Positions 36,984 to 45,143 of a DNA stretch of 64,000 bases are shown here, one piece after another. How positions within the stretch are numbered: the first letter of the stretch is position 1; every line of letters begins with the position of its first letter. Origin of the DNA: Kitasatospora cineracea (lineage in GTDB: Bacteria; Actinomycetota; Actinomycetes; Streptomycetales; Streptomycetaceae); NCBI RefSeq assembly GCF_003751605.1, contig NZ_RJVJ01000001.1:4402001-4466000 (forward strand), in the 5' to 3' direction. The translations under genes were made by a program, and so were the position numbers. The notes under the pieces were generated by a model. That model had not been told where the DNA came from. It was given only the letters and a program-made list of their open reading frames with translations, and ran no database searches.

Positions 36984-37988
36984 TCAGTCGGGGCGCCGGG
37001 GGGCGGCGGGGGGCGGCCAGGGGCCGTCGGCCTCGCCCGGGGCGAGGCGGTTCACCACTTCGGCGAGGGCGACGCACGCCTGCTCGATGGTGTCGAGGGT
37101 GTTCTCGCGTTCGGTGGTGACGGCGGCGAGCAGCAGCCCGGTCAGGGCGGCGACGCCGTTGAGGGTCTGCAACTGGACCATCACGGCGGGCAGGCCGTGG
37201 TCGGCGAACGGGCCGACGCGATCGATGGCGGCGGGAACGGCGAAGACGGACACCACCAGGACGCACGGCGCGGCGCCGAGCAGCTGGAAGCGCAGCGCCG
37301 CCCACATCACCACCGGCAGGACCAGGAAGAGCAGGGAGAGCGGGCTGCGGGTCGCCGCGAGCACGGTGACGGCGGTGACCGCCAGCAGGCCGAGGGCCTC
37401 CGCCCAGCGGCGCAGCGGTACGTCGCGGGGCATCCGGGCGGCGCGCACCGCCAGCAGCAGCGGGGCGACGACCAGCACGCCCATCGCGTCACCCGTCCAC
37501 CACGCCGTCCAGGCGGGCCAGAACTGGTGCGGGGCCAGCGCGCCCTCGGACACCAGGACCAGGCAGGCGGCGCTCGCACTGATCAGCGTGGAGGCGAGCG
37601 CCCCCAGGAAGACCAGCGCCACGCCGTCCCGCAGCCGGTCGAGCTCGACCCGGAAGCCCACCCGGGCCAGCAGCAGGACGGCCACCACCGGGGCGAGCGT
37701 GTTGCCCGCCGCGATGCCGAAGGAGGCGGGGGTGATCGCTCCGAACCCCGCGATGACCAGCAGGGCGCCGAGCGCGATCCCGGGCCACACGCGCAGGCCG
37801 AGCAGCAGCAGGCCGGCCACGGCGACGCCGGTCGGCGGCCACAGCGGGGTGACGTGGACGCCGCCCACGACGACCTGCGTCAGCAGGCCGAGCCGGCCCC
37901 CCGCCCAGTACACGAGCGCGACGCCGAGGATCGACAAGCCGGCCACCGCGGTCTCTCCGGCCTTCGCGTTGCGCAGCACAGCAGCCAT
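36984..37988 (-). CDS. MASE1-domain integral membrane sensor
   Basis: A 334-residue protein with about eight to ten hydrophobic segments. The MASE1 pattern is clear: VYWAGGRLGLL, VTPLWPPTGVAVAGLLLLG, RVWPGIALGALL, AAGNTLAPVVAVLLLARVGF, then WTAWWTGDAMGVLVVAPLLL. After the last helix only about 45 residues remain, with no output domain. MASE1 normally sits at the N-terminus of SpoIIE, GGDEF or kinase proteins; the separate SpoIIE phosphatase gene 98 bp upstream on the same strand may supply the missing output. Confidence 0.88.
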   Translation of the reverse strand: MAAVLRNAKAGETAVAGLSILGVALVYWAGGRLGLLTQVVVGGVHVTPLWPPTGVAVAGLLLLGLRVWPGIALGALLVIAGFGAITPASFGIAAGNTLAPVVAVLLLARVGFRVELDRLRDGVALVFLGALASTLISASAACLVLVSEGALAPHQFWPAWTAWWTGDAMGVLVVAPLLLAVRAARMPRDVPLRRWAEALGLLAVTAVTVLAATRSPLSLLFLVLPVVMWAALRFQLLGAAPCVLVVSVFAVPAAIDRVGPFADHGLPAVMVQLQTLNGVAALTGLLLAAVTTERENTLDTIEQACVALAEVVNRLAPGEADGPWPPPAAPRRPD

Positions 37989-38086
37989 CTCATCGCACGC
38001 CGCCGCCCGGCCCCGGCCGTGACACGCCCGGAGGGCCGGCCGGGACGGTCGGATCCGCCGCGGTCACCCGCCGCTGCCGGGCGCCG

Positions 38087-38920
38087 TCACGGCCCGCCGT
38101 GGCGGAGCACCAGGACGGCGGCGTCGTCCTGGTGCCCGGTGAGGTCGGCGACCTCCAGCACCCGGCCGGCCAGCTCCCCGGGCTCGGCACCCACCCCCGC
38201 GCGCACCCGCCGCAGGACGTGCTCCAGCCCGGTGTCGAGCGAGAACGCGGGTCCTTCCACCACGCCGTCGGTCACCAGGACGACCGCTTCCGTTCCCGAC
38301 AGGCGCCGCCGCGTCACCGGGTACACCTCGCCGGGTTCGATGCCGAGCGGCAGCCCCACCTCGTCGGGGTTCTCGGTGTCCTCGATCCCGGACCGGCCGT
38401 CGGCGGTGGCCCAGATCGCCGGGACGTGGCCGGCCCGGGCGACGGACAGTTCGTGGGTGGCGGGGTCGAAGCGCAGGAAGCAGCAGGTGGCGAAGAGGCC
38501 GTCGGGCAGGGACAGCAGCAGTTCGTTGGTCCGGGCCAGCACCTCGCCGGGGTCGCTCGCCGCGCTGGCCAGCGCCCGCAGGCCGATCCGGACCTGGCCC
38601 ATGAACACGGCCGCCTCGACGTCGTGGCCCTGCACGTCGCCGATGGTCAGCCCGAGCGTCCCGTCCGGCAGCCGGAAGCCGTCGTACCAGTCGCCGCCGA
38701 TGTCCAGGCCGTGGCGCGCGGGTGCGTACCGGGCGGCGGTCCGCAGCCCGGGCAGGCTCGGCAGCGCGGCCGGGAGCAGCTCGCGCTGCAGCGCCATGGC
38801 GAGTTCGACCCGGGCCCGCTGCCGCTCGGCGTGCTCCAGCGCCCGGGCGGTGAGCTCGCCGAGCTTGCCCAGCAGTTCGTGCGCGTCGGCGGGGTGCGAC
38901 GGGGGACGGCGACGGCTCAC
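38087..38920 (-). CDS. SpoIIE-type PP2C serine phosphatase
   Basis: A 277-residue protein with GTG start. Residues 10-45 form a helical coiled segment (LGELTARALEHAERQRARVE), followed directly by the PPM/SpoIIE domain: LQRELLPAALPSLPGLRTAA, GLDIGGDWYDGFRLPDGTLG, TIGDVQGHDVEAAVFMGQVR, LVTDGVVEGPAF and GHQDDAAVLVL. The metal-binding Asp residues are in place. It would dephosphorylate a STAS-domain antagonist. There is no sensor domain in the polypeptide; the adjacent MASE1 protein is a plausible membrane partner. Confidence 0.9.
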   Translation of the reverse strand: MSRRRPPSHPADAHELLGKLGELTARALEHAERQRARVELAMALQRELLPAALPSLPGLRTAARYAPARHGLDIGGDWYDGFRLPDGTLGLTIGDVQGHDVEAAVFMGQVRIGLRALASAASDPGEVLARTNELLLSLPDGLFATCCFLRFDPATHELSVARAGHVPAIWATADGRSGIEDTENPDEVGLPLGIEPGEVYPVTRRRLSGTEAVVLVTDGVVEGPAFSLDTGLEHVLRRVRAGVGAEPGELAGRVLEVADLTGHQDDAAVLVLRHGGP

Positions 38921-38993
38921 AGGCGGCTCCAGTACGCCTCGGCTGACGGGCGGCGGGCGGTCGTCCTGCCACCGCGTGCACCCATTGTCCCTT

Positions 38994-39120
38994 CACCCGG
39001 TCGGACCCGCCCCCGCGGCCGTCGGCGCGATCGAACGGCTGCGCTCGGCAGGCCGTGACGTCGTCCTCGCCACCGGTTTCCCCCGAGCCGTCCGCGACCG
39101 GCTGCGCGGCACGCGACGGA
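38994..39120 (+). pseudogene. Remnant of a HAD/phosphonatase-like hydrolase
   Basis: About 40 codons read AIERLRSAGRDVVLATGFPR followed by AVRDRLRGT. This is the cap-to-core segment with the LTTGF motif of phosphonatase-like HAD hydrolases. Neither the N-terminal DxD motif nor the rest of the protein is present. It is a short match, recognised by eye only. Confidence 0.35.
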
Positions 39121-39353
39121 CCGACGGGAGCGTGCCCACCGGGGCGGTGACGCCTTGCGTTCAGCGCCCAGGCAACGGGCTGCCTCTCACGGACCGGGTG
39201 TCACGGGGCGGTGCCGGGTGCCGTGGAGGTCGGACGCGCACCGCCGCTTCGGCCCGGTGATCGCGGCGGGGGGTGAATCGCGCGCGGAAATCCCGTGCGG
39301 GAATCGCGCGGGCGGTGCGGGGGATTCCGCGTCCGGCATTCTCGCAAGAAGGA

Positions 39354-39389
39354 TTGACACGGGGCCCGGGGTGCTGGACGCTCTTAACT
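39354..39389 (+). promoter_or_regulatory. Candidate promoter of the glycosidase genes
   Basis: A consensus TTGACA (39354-39359) lies in a less GC-rich patch. The -10 box is ambiguous: GACGCT at 17 nt, or TTAACT further down. The LacI-type operator starts 72 bp downstream of the -35 box, a position from which a bound repressor could block elongation or promoter escape. Confidence 0.4.
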
Positions 39390-39431
39390 GCCACCGCCCA
39401 GGACATTCGAGAGGGTGATCTCCAGCCATAA

Positions 39432-39449
39432 ATTGTTAGCGCTAACAAT
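39432..39449. promoter_or_regulatory. Perfect LacI-family operator palindrome
   Basis: ATTGTTAGCGCTAACAAT is an 18-bp perfect palindrome with the central CG typical of LacI/GalR-family operators. It precedes the alpha-galactosidase gene by about 420 bp. No LacI-family gene is in the window, so the repressor would act from elsewhere. Confidence 0.8.
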
Positions 39450-39870
39450 ACTGTCGGAGCCGACGCGCGGCCAGGGTCCTGCGGCTGGGGGCCGCAGGAG
39501 GCGCGCCCACCTGCGGAGCGCGGTCGGCGGTGGCGGAAACTTTCACCCGGCCTCCGTCGCCGAATGGCGGCAGGAAGCGGGCGGCCGGCCTTCGGGCCGA
39601 AAGCCGGGCGGGGTCGCGGCCGGTCAGGAATTCGGCGTCCGGAGGAATTCCCGGGCCTTTCCGCCGGGCCGCCCGGTGAATTCCGGCACGGCGGTTCGCG
39701 CCGTCCTGCGCCGTGCCGGAAAACTCCCGGCGGAATCCCGTCCGCCGGGCGCCGAATTCCCCCGTCGGCACGCGTCCGCCATGCCCGCAGGGCGACGGAC
39801 CCCAGCACGCTCCCGGCGCGCGCACCCGCGGGTCGTGCGCGTCCCACCACTCACGCCAGGAGGCGACTCC
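39450..39870 (+). other. Long untranslated leader of the alpha-galactosidase gene
   Basis: No supported gene. A perfect 9-bp stem (39477-39485 with 39491-39499, 5-nt loop) lies just after the operator. GAATTC blocks occur four times between about 39620 and 39770, often within short inverted repeats. The frame of the glycosidase is open throughout, but the only convincing ribosome-binding site (CCAGGAGG) precedes GTG 39871. Confidence 0.45.
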
Positions 39871-41544
39871 GTGCTCCACCCGAACCGACACGCCTCACGA
39901 CGCCGACCGGCGCGATCCCGCCCGCGCAGGGCACTCGCGCACCTGCTCCCGGCCCTGCTCCTGGCGCTGGTCGTCCCGCTGCTCACCCCGGGCGCGGCCA
40001 CGCCCGCCGCCGCCCTGGGCAACGGCCTGGCCGCCACCCCGCAGATGGGCTTCAACGACTGGAACGCCTACGGCTGCAACGTCTCCGAGTCGCTGATCAA
40101 GACCACGGCGCTGGCCATGCACGACAACGGCATGCAGAGCGCCGGGTACACGTACGTCAACATCGACGACTGCTGGATGACCCACTCCCGGGGCGCCGAC
40201 GGGCGCCTCGTCCCCGACCCGGCCAAGTTCCCGGACGGGATCAAGGGCACCGCCGACTACGTCCACTCGCTGGGCCTGAAGCTGGGCATCTACGAGGACG
40301 CCGGACTGCAGACCTGCGCGGGCTTCCCCGGCAGCCTCGGGCACGAGAGCGCCGACGCCCAGTCCTTCGCCGCCTGGGGCGTGGACTACCTGAAGTACGA
40401 CAACTGCTACGCCGGACCGGGCTGCGCGCTGAACTCCTGCGCCAACGGCACCAAGGCGCCCGCCCAGACCCGCTACGCCACGATGCGCGACGCACTGGCC
40501 GCGACGGGACGGCCCATCCTGTTCAGCCTGTGCAACTGGGGCGAGGACAACGTGTGGACCTGGGGCGCGGGCACCGGCAACAGCTGGCGCACCACCGGTG
40601 ACATCAACGCGAGCTACTCCAGCATGCTGTCGATCTTCCACAGCAACGTGAAGCTGGCCTCCTACGCCGGGCCCGGCCACTGGAACGACCCGGACATGCT
40701 GGAGGTCGGCAACGGCTCCCTCAGCGACACCGAGAGCCGCACCGAGTTCAGCCTCTGGTCCGAGATGGCCGCGCCGCTGATCGCCGGCACCAACATCGCC
40801 TCGGCCAGCGCGAACACCCTGTCCACCCTCACCAACACCCGGGTGATCGCCGTGGACCAGGACCCGCTGGGCAAGCAGGGAACCATGGTCTCCTCCACCG
40901 GCGGCCTCGACGTGCTGGCCAAGCCGCTGGCCAACGGCGACGTCTCCGTGGTCCTGTTCAACGAGACCGGCTCGACCGCGACCATCACCACCTCCGCCGC
41001 CGCGATCGGGAAGACCGGGGCGGCGACCTACGGCCTCACCGACCTGTGGACCGGCGCGACCTCGACCACCACGGGCACCATCAGCGCGACCGTCCCGGCC
41101 CACGGCACCACCATGTACCGGGTCAGCGGCGGCACCGGCGGCGGAACGGCCACCGGCGGACCGGTGCGCGCCGTGGGCGCGGGCAAGTGCCTGGACGTGC
41201 CGAACTCGACCACCACCGCGGGCACCCAGGTGCAGATCTGGGACTGCAACAGCCAACCGAACCAGCAGTGGACGCACACCGCCGCAAACCAGCTGGCCGT
41301 CTACTCCGGTGGCACGCAGATGTGCCTCGACGCGTACGACAACCAGACCGCACCCGGCACCAAGGCGATCATCTGGACCTGCAACAACCAGCCGAACCAG
41401 CAGTGGAGGGTGAACACCGACGGCACGATCACCAGCGTCCAGTCCGGACTCTGCCTCGACGTCACCGGCAGGTCCACCGCCAACGGCGCCCTGATCGACC
41501 TGTGGACCTGCAACGGCCAGAGCAACCAGCAATGGGCCCTGTGA
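39871..41544 (+). CDS. Secreted GH27 alpha-galactosidase with C-terminal ricin-B lectin domain
   Basis: A 557-residue protein with GTG start 7 nt after CCAGGAGG. Residues 1-48 form a long Arg-rich signal peptide. The GH27 barrel follows: TPQMGFNDWNAYGCNVSE, YVNIDDCWM, KLGIYEDAG, the nucleophile D177 in VDYLKYDNCY, LCNWGEDNVW and the acid/base D244 in WRTTGDI. After the C-terminal beta-sandwich (up to about 430) comes a CBM13/ricin-B lectin domain with three QxW repeats (PNQQW, PNQQW, SNQQW). It releases terminal alpha-galactose from plant galactomannans or similar glycans outside the cell. It shares strand and probably operon with the GH54 gene 96 bp downstream. Confidence 0.95.
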   Translation: MLHPNRHASRRRPARSRPRRALAHLLPALLLALVVPLLTPGAATPAAALGNGLAATPQMGFNDWNAYGCNVSESLIKTTALAMHDNGMQSAGYTYVNIDDCWMTHSRGADGRLVPDPAKFPDGIKGTADYVHSLGLKLGIYEDAGLQTCAGFPGSLGHESADAQSFAAWGVDYLKYDNCYAGPGCALNSCANGTKAPAQTRYATMRDALAATGRPILFSLCNWGEDNVWTWGAGTGNSWRTTGDINASYSSMLSIFHSNVKLASYAGPGHWNDPDMLEVGNGSLSDTESRTEFSLWSEMAAPLIAGTNIASASANTLSTLTNTRVIAVDQDPLGKQGTMVSSTGGLDVLAKPLANGDVSVVLFNETGSTATITTSAAAIGKTGAATYGLTDLWTGATSTTTGTISATVPAHGTTMYRVSGGTGGGTATGGPVRAVGAGKCLDVPNSTTTAGTQVQIWDCNSQPNQQWTHTAANQLAVYSGGTQMCLDAYDNQTAPGTKAIIWTCNNQPNQQWRVNTDGTITSVQSGLCLDVTGRSTANGALIDLWTCNGQSNQQWAL

Positions 41545-41640
41545 AGCCCCCGCCGCGGCGGCCCGGCGCGCATCCCGGGCCCGCCGCCGTCCACCACGCC
41601 CCACGCCCCACGCCCACCCGACGAGCCGCAGGGAGCCCCC

Positions 41641-43152
41641 GTGCCTGACAGCCGCTGTCCGGACCACCCGACGCCCGCGCCCCCGCCCCGGGCCCGACTC
41701 CGCACGCTGGTCCGCGTGTTCGCCACCGTTCTGCTGGTCCTCGGCACCGTGACCGGCACCGGAGGACTCGCCGGCACCGCGCAGGCCGCCACCAGCGGCC
41801 CCTGCGACCTCTACGCGGCGGGCGGCACGCCCTGCGTCGCCGCGCACTCCACCACCCGCGCGCTCTACGCGGCGTACGGCGGAGCGCTCTACCAGGTCCG
41901 CCGGGCCTCGGACGGCAGGACGCAGAACATCGCCCCCGTCACCGCCGGGGGCGTCGCCGACGCGGCCGCCCAGGACGCCTTCTGCGCCGGCACCTCGTGC
42001 GTGGTCACGATCGTCTTCGACCAGTCCGGGCACGGGAACGACCTCGCCTACCAGGGCCCCGGCGGCGCCGGGGGCAGCGACACCCCGGCCAACGCCACCA
42101 GCGAGGCCCTCGCCCTCGGCGGGGCCAAGGCGTACTCGCTCTACATCAACCCCGGCAACAGCTACTGGCACGACGGCTCCTCCTCCGGGATGCCGCGGGG
42201 CAGCGCCCCCCAGGGCGCGTACATGGTGACCAGCGGGACGCACGTCAACGGCGGCTGCTGCTTCGACTACGGGAACAGCGAGACCGACCGCAGGGCGGAC
42301 GGCGCCGGAGCCATGAACGCCATCTACTTCGGCACGAGTTGCTGGTTCGGCGGCTGCTCCGGGACCGGCCCGTGGGTGCAGGCCGACCTCGAGTACGGCC
42401 TGTACTCCGGCGGCAGCCAGTCCTGGAACCAGAACCAGCGGGCCTTCACCAGCCGCTACGTCACCGCGATGCTGAAGAACAACGGCACCACCCGCTTCGC
42501 CCTGAAGGGAGGCGACGCCCAGTCCGGCGGGCTCACCACGCTCTGGAACGGCGCGCTCCCGCCCGGCTACAGCCCGATGAAGCAGCAGGGCGCCATCATC
42601 CTCGGCAGCGGCGGCGACTGCTGCAACGGCAACACCAACCAGAGCCTGGGGACCTTCTACGAGGGCGCCGTCGTCAGCGGCTACCCGTCCGACGCCACGG
42701 ACGACGCCGTCCAGGCCAACATCGCCGCGGCCGCCTACAGCACCGGCACCGGCAGCACCACCGGGCCGCTGCACGCCGTCGGCGCCGGAAAGTGCCTGGA
42801 CGTCCCGGGCTCCAGCACCACCGGCGGCACCCAGACCCAGATCTACTCCTGCTCCGGCGGGGCGAACCAGACCTGGACCGCCACGCCCTCCGGCCAGCTG
42901 ACGGTGTACTCCGGCAGCAGCCGACTGTGCCTCGACGCCGACGCCAAGGGCACCGCCAACGGCACCAAGGCGATCGTCTGGCCGTGCAACGGGCAGCCCA
43001 ACCAGCAGTGGGTCCGCAACGCCAACGGCACCGTCACCGGCGTCCAGTCGGGGCTCTGCCTGGACGTCGGCGGAGCGTCGACGGCGAACGGCGCCGCCGT
43101 CCAGCTGTGGACCTGCAGCGGGCAGAGCAACCAGCAGTGGAAGCTCGGCTGA
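41641..43152 (+). CDS. Secreted GH54 alpha-L-arabinofuranosidase with ricin-B lectin domain
   Basis: A 503-residue protein with GTG start and signal peptide (1-49, AQAA). The GH54 catalytic domain covers about 52-365: GPCDLYAAGGTPCVAAHSTT, DQSGHGNDLAYQGPGG, and the vicinal disulfide pair C206-C207 in GGCCFDYGN. By spacing from that pair, E251 (ADLEYGLY) is the expected nucleophile and D326 (GSGGDCC) the acid/base. The arabinose-binding domain of fungal GH54 is replaced by a CBM13 ricin-B lectin domain (about 370-503) with three QxW repeats, very similar to that of the preceding gene. It removes arabinose side chains of hemicellulose or arabinogalactan. A perfect terminator follows. Confidence 0.93.
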   Translation: MPDSRCPDHPTPAPPPRARLRTLVRVFATVLLVLGTVTGTGGLAGTAQAATSGPCDLYAAGGTPCVAAHSTTRALYAAYGGALYQVRRASDGRTQNIAPVTAGGVADAAAQDAFCAGTSCVVTIVFDQSGHGNDLAYQGPGGAGGSDTPANATSEALALGGAKAYSLYINPGNSYWHDGSSSGMPRGSAPQGAYMVTSGTHVNGGCCFDYGNSETDRRADGAGAMNAIYFGTSCWFGGCSGTGPWVQADLEYGLYSGGSQSWNQNQRAFTSRYVTAMLKNNGTTRFALKGGDAQSGGLTTLWNGALPPGYSPMKQQGAIILGSGGDCCNGNTNQSLGTFYEGAVVSGYPSDATDDAVQANIAAAAYSTGTGSTTGPLHAVGAGKCLDVPGSSTTGGTQTQIYSCSGGANQTWTATPSGQLTVYSGSSRLCLDADAKGTANGTKAIVWPCNGQPNQQWVRNANGTVTGVQSGLCLDVGGASTANGAAVQLWTCSGQSNQQWKLG

Positions 43153-43169
43153 GCCCTTGACGGCCGACC

Positions 43170-43202
43170 GGCCCCCGCCCGGGACCACCCCGGGCGGGGG
43201 CC
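43170..43202 (+). terminator. Terminator hairpin after the glycosidase genes
   Basis: GGCCCCCGCCCGGG (43170-43183) pairs perfectly with 43189-43202 over a 5-nt loop, 17 bp after the GH54 stop. Confidence 0.85.
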
Positions 43203-43246
43203 GCGGCCGACGGCGGGCCGGCGGACCGCCCGGCTCCTGCGGCGGT

Positions 43247-43333
43247 CCGCCCCGTGATCCCGCGCCTCGACCGCCTCCACGCGGGCCGCCCCGTGATCCC
43301 CCGCCTCGACCGCCTCCACGCGGGCCGCCCGGT
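43247..43333. repeat. 39-bp tandem repeat, two copies plus a partial third
   Basis: The unit begins CCGCCCCGTGATCCC at 43247 and 43286 and restarts at 43325, an exact 39-bp (13-codon) period with one or two differences. It lies in the 360-bp interval between the GH54 terminator and the convergent TetR gene. Both strands have open frames across it, but neither looks like a gene. Confidence 0.75.
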
Positions 43334-43513
43334 CGCCGCGGACGGGGAACGGGCGGTGACGGACCTGCCACGCGTAGACCTCCGCCCGCGTGGACCGCGT
43401 GCCGTCCGTGACGAGGACCCGCGGGAGGGGCGCCGGGCCCGCGAGGTGGGGTCCGAGAACCCCGGGCGCCGCCGAGCGGCCGGTTCCGACGGTTCGGCCG
43501 GCCGTCGTTCGGG

Positions 43514-44233
43514 TCAGCCGGCCAGCTGCTGCAGCCATTCGCGCAGCAGGGCGGTCTCCGTGGCGCGCAGGGGGAGGCCGGGGTTCGCGGCCGACGGGGC
43601 GGTGGTGAGCGCGGCGTCGAGGGCGAGCGCGCGGGAGGCCAGGTCCGGGGCGGTGGGGGCGGGGGAGTCGGTGGTGACGGAGGCGAGGACGGTGTCGCGC
43701 AGGCGGGCGGAGACGGTCAGGTCCCGTTGCGTGGGCTCCTCGCCGATCAGGGCCAGGGTGGCCCCGGTCGTCGCCGCGTGGATGACCCGGGTGGCCGGGG
43801 CCACCGGGATCCGCAGGCGGCCGGCGTCGGCCGCGCGGTCCAGCAGGGACACCAGCAGGGCGTGCGCCTCGTCCGCGGCCGGGGGGCGCCGGCCGGGCCG
43901 CACGGTGCCGTACATGAGCACGTAGAACGCGGGGTGGCGCAGGCCGAAGTCGACGTGCAGGTCCCAGCCGCGGTGGAGGTCGGCCACCGGGTCGTCGTCG
44001 GGGGCCAGCGCCAGGGCCTCCCGCTTCTCGGCCAGGTACGTCTCGAACCCGTAGGCGGCCAGTTCGGACAGCAGCCCGTCCTTGTCGTCGAACAGCCGGT
44101 ACAGCGCCGGGGCGGTGATGCCCGCGGCCGCGGCGACGGCGCGGGTGGAGACCGCCTCGCTGCCGCCCTCCTCCAGGAGTCCGGCGGCCACCTGCAGCAC
44201 CTGGCGCCGCGCGGCGCGTCGTTCCTCGCTCAT
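43514..44233 (-). CDS. TetR-family transcriptional regulator
   Basis: A 239-residue protein. ATG 44233 gives MSEERRAARRQVLQVAAGLL; ATG 44251 is an alternative. The TetR helix-turn-helix is clear: AVSTRAVAAAAGITAPALYR followed by LFDDKDGLLSELAAYGFETY. The C-terminal ligand domain contains HVDFGLRHPAFYVLMYG, typical of the TetR_C_33-like group. It is divergent from the flavodoxin gene, which it probably represses from the inverted repeat in the shared promoter region. Confidence 0.92.
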   Translation of the reverse strand: MSEERRAARRQVLQVAAGLLEEGGSEAVSTRAVAAAAGITAPALYRLFDDKDGLLSELAAYGFETYLAEKREALALAPDDDPVADLHRGWDLHVDFGLRHPAFYVLMYGTVRPGRRPPAADEAHALLVSLLDRAADAGRLRIPVAPATRVIHAATTGATLALIGEEPTQRDLTVSARLRDTVLASVTTDSPAPTAPDLASRALALDAALTTAPSAANPGLPLRATETALLREWLQQLAG

Positions 44234-44278
44234 GGAACGACGATATCGCATCTTGCGTATCGGCGTCTTAACGGTGTT

Positions 44279-44298
44279 ACTGTTCTAGCCGGAACAGT
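44279..44298. promoter_or_regulatory. Candidate TetR operator
   Basis: ACTGTTC(N6)GAACAGT is a perfect 7-bp-arm inverted repeat between the divergent TetR and flavodoxin genes. A second, imperfect repeat (CGATATCGCA...TGCGTATCG, 44241-44261) lies closer to the TetR start. Both are candidates for autoregulation. Confidence 0.55.
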
Positions 44299-44380
44299 GA
44301 TCCGGGCCGATCTCGGCCATCGGCACGTCCACCGGCACGTCCACCGAACAGGCCGCCCTCGCGGCAGGAGAGGCACACCC

Positions 44381-44968
44381 ATGTCCGACATCTCGATCGT
44401 CATCGCGTCGTACTCCGGCTACGGCCACACCGCGCAGATCGCCACGGCCGTGGCCGACGGCGCACGCTCCCTCGCCGGGACGCGGGTCCACCGGGTGGAC
44501 GTCGGCTCCCTCGGCGACGCCGACTGGGAGCTGCTGGACGCCGCGGACGCCATCGTCTTCGGCACCCCCACCTACATGGGCACCGCCTCCGGGGCCTTCC
44601 ACGCCTTCGCCGAGGCCACCAGCAAGCGCTGGAGCGACCGCGCCTGGAGCGACAAGCTCGCCGCGGGATTCACCAACTCCGGCTCCATGAGCGGCGACAA
44701 GCTGCACACCCTGCAGTACCTCTCGCTGCTGGCCGCCCAGCACGGCATGCTCTGGGTGAGCCTGAACCTCCTGCCGGGCTGGAACACCACCACCTCCGAC
44801 CCCGAGGACGACAACCGCCTGGGCTTCTACCTCGGCGCCGGCGCGCAGAGCTTCAACGACACCCCCGCCGTCCACGACGCGGACCTGCGCACCGCCCGCC
44901 ACCTCGGCCGGCGCGTCGCCGAGCAGACCCGCATCCACCGGGCCGGCCTGGCCGCCGCGGCCCGCTGA
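44381..44968 (+). CDS. WrbA-like flavodoxin / NAD(P)H:quinone oxidoreductase
   Basis: A 195-residue flavodoxin-fold protein, ATG 44381 with AGGAGAGG upstream. The FMN phosphate loop is IASYSGYGHTAQIATAVADG. FGTPTYMGTASGAFHAF and TNSGSMSGDKLHTLQYL are the WrbA-type isoalloxazine loops. It should reduce quinones by two electrons, a protective role that fits control by a divergent TetR repressor sensing electrophiles. The first unit of a 16-bp tandem repeat overlaps its stop codon. Confidence 0.88.
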   Translation: MSDISIVIASYSGYGHTAQIATAVADGARSLAGTRVHRVDVGSLGDADWELLDAADAIVFGTPTYMGTASGAFHAFAEATSKRWSDRAWSDKLAAGFTNSGSMSGDKLHTLQYLSLLAAQHGMLWVSLNLLPGWNTTTSDPEDDNRLGFYLGAGAQSFNDTPAVHDADLRTARHLGRRVAEQTRIHRAGLAAAAR

Positions 44969-45026
44969 CGCCGCGACGCGCTGACGCCGCGACGCGCTGA
45001 CACCGCCGCCAGCTGACGCCGCGGCC
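44963..45026. repeat. 16-bp tandem repeat, four units
   Basis: CGCTGACGCCGCGACG occurs twice exactly (44963-44978, 44979-44994), then twice with substitutions (to 45026). The first unit contains the TGA stop of the flavodoxin gene, and every unit contains a CTGA. Confidence 0.75.
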
Positions 45027-45143
45027 CGCCCGCAACCCACCCACTCACCACCACACACCCTCCGGTGCCGCCCCGCCGCGCCCCCGCCGCCCCCGGCGGG
45101 CGGCCGGCGGCGGGGCGGCGCCGGTCCTCCCGAGGAGTTCCCC

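Noticed and set aside
39895..43371. An 1,158-codon minus-strand frame across the two glycosidase genes
   Set aside because: Val/Gly/Arg-rich antisense translation; the plus-strand GH27 and GH54 genes have signal peptides and catalytic residues.
43160..43513. A small gene encoded by the 39-bp repeats
   Set aside because: No ribosome-binding site or plausible start, and Arg/Pro-rich translations in all frames.
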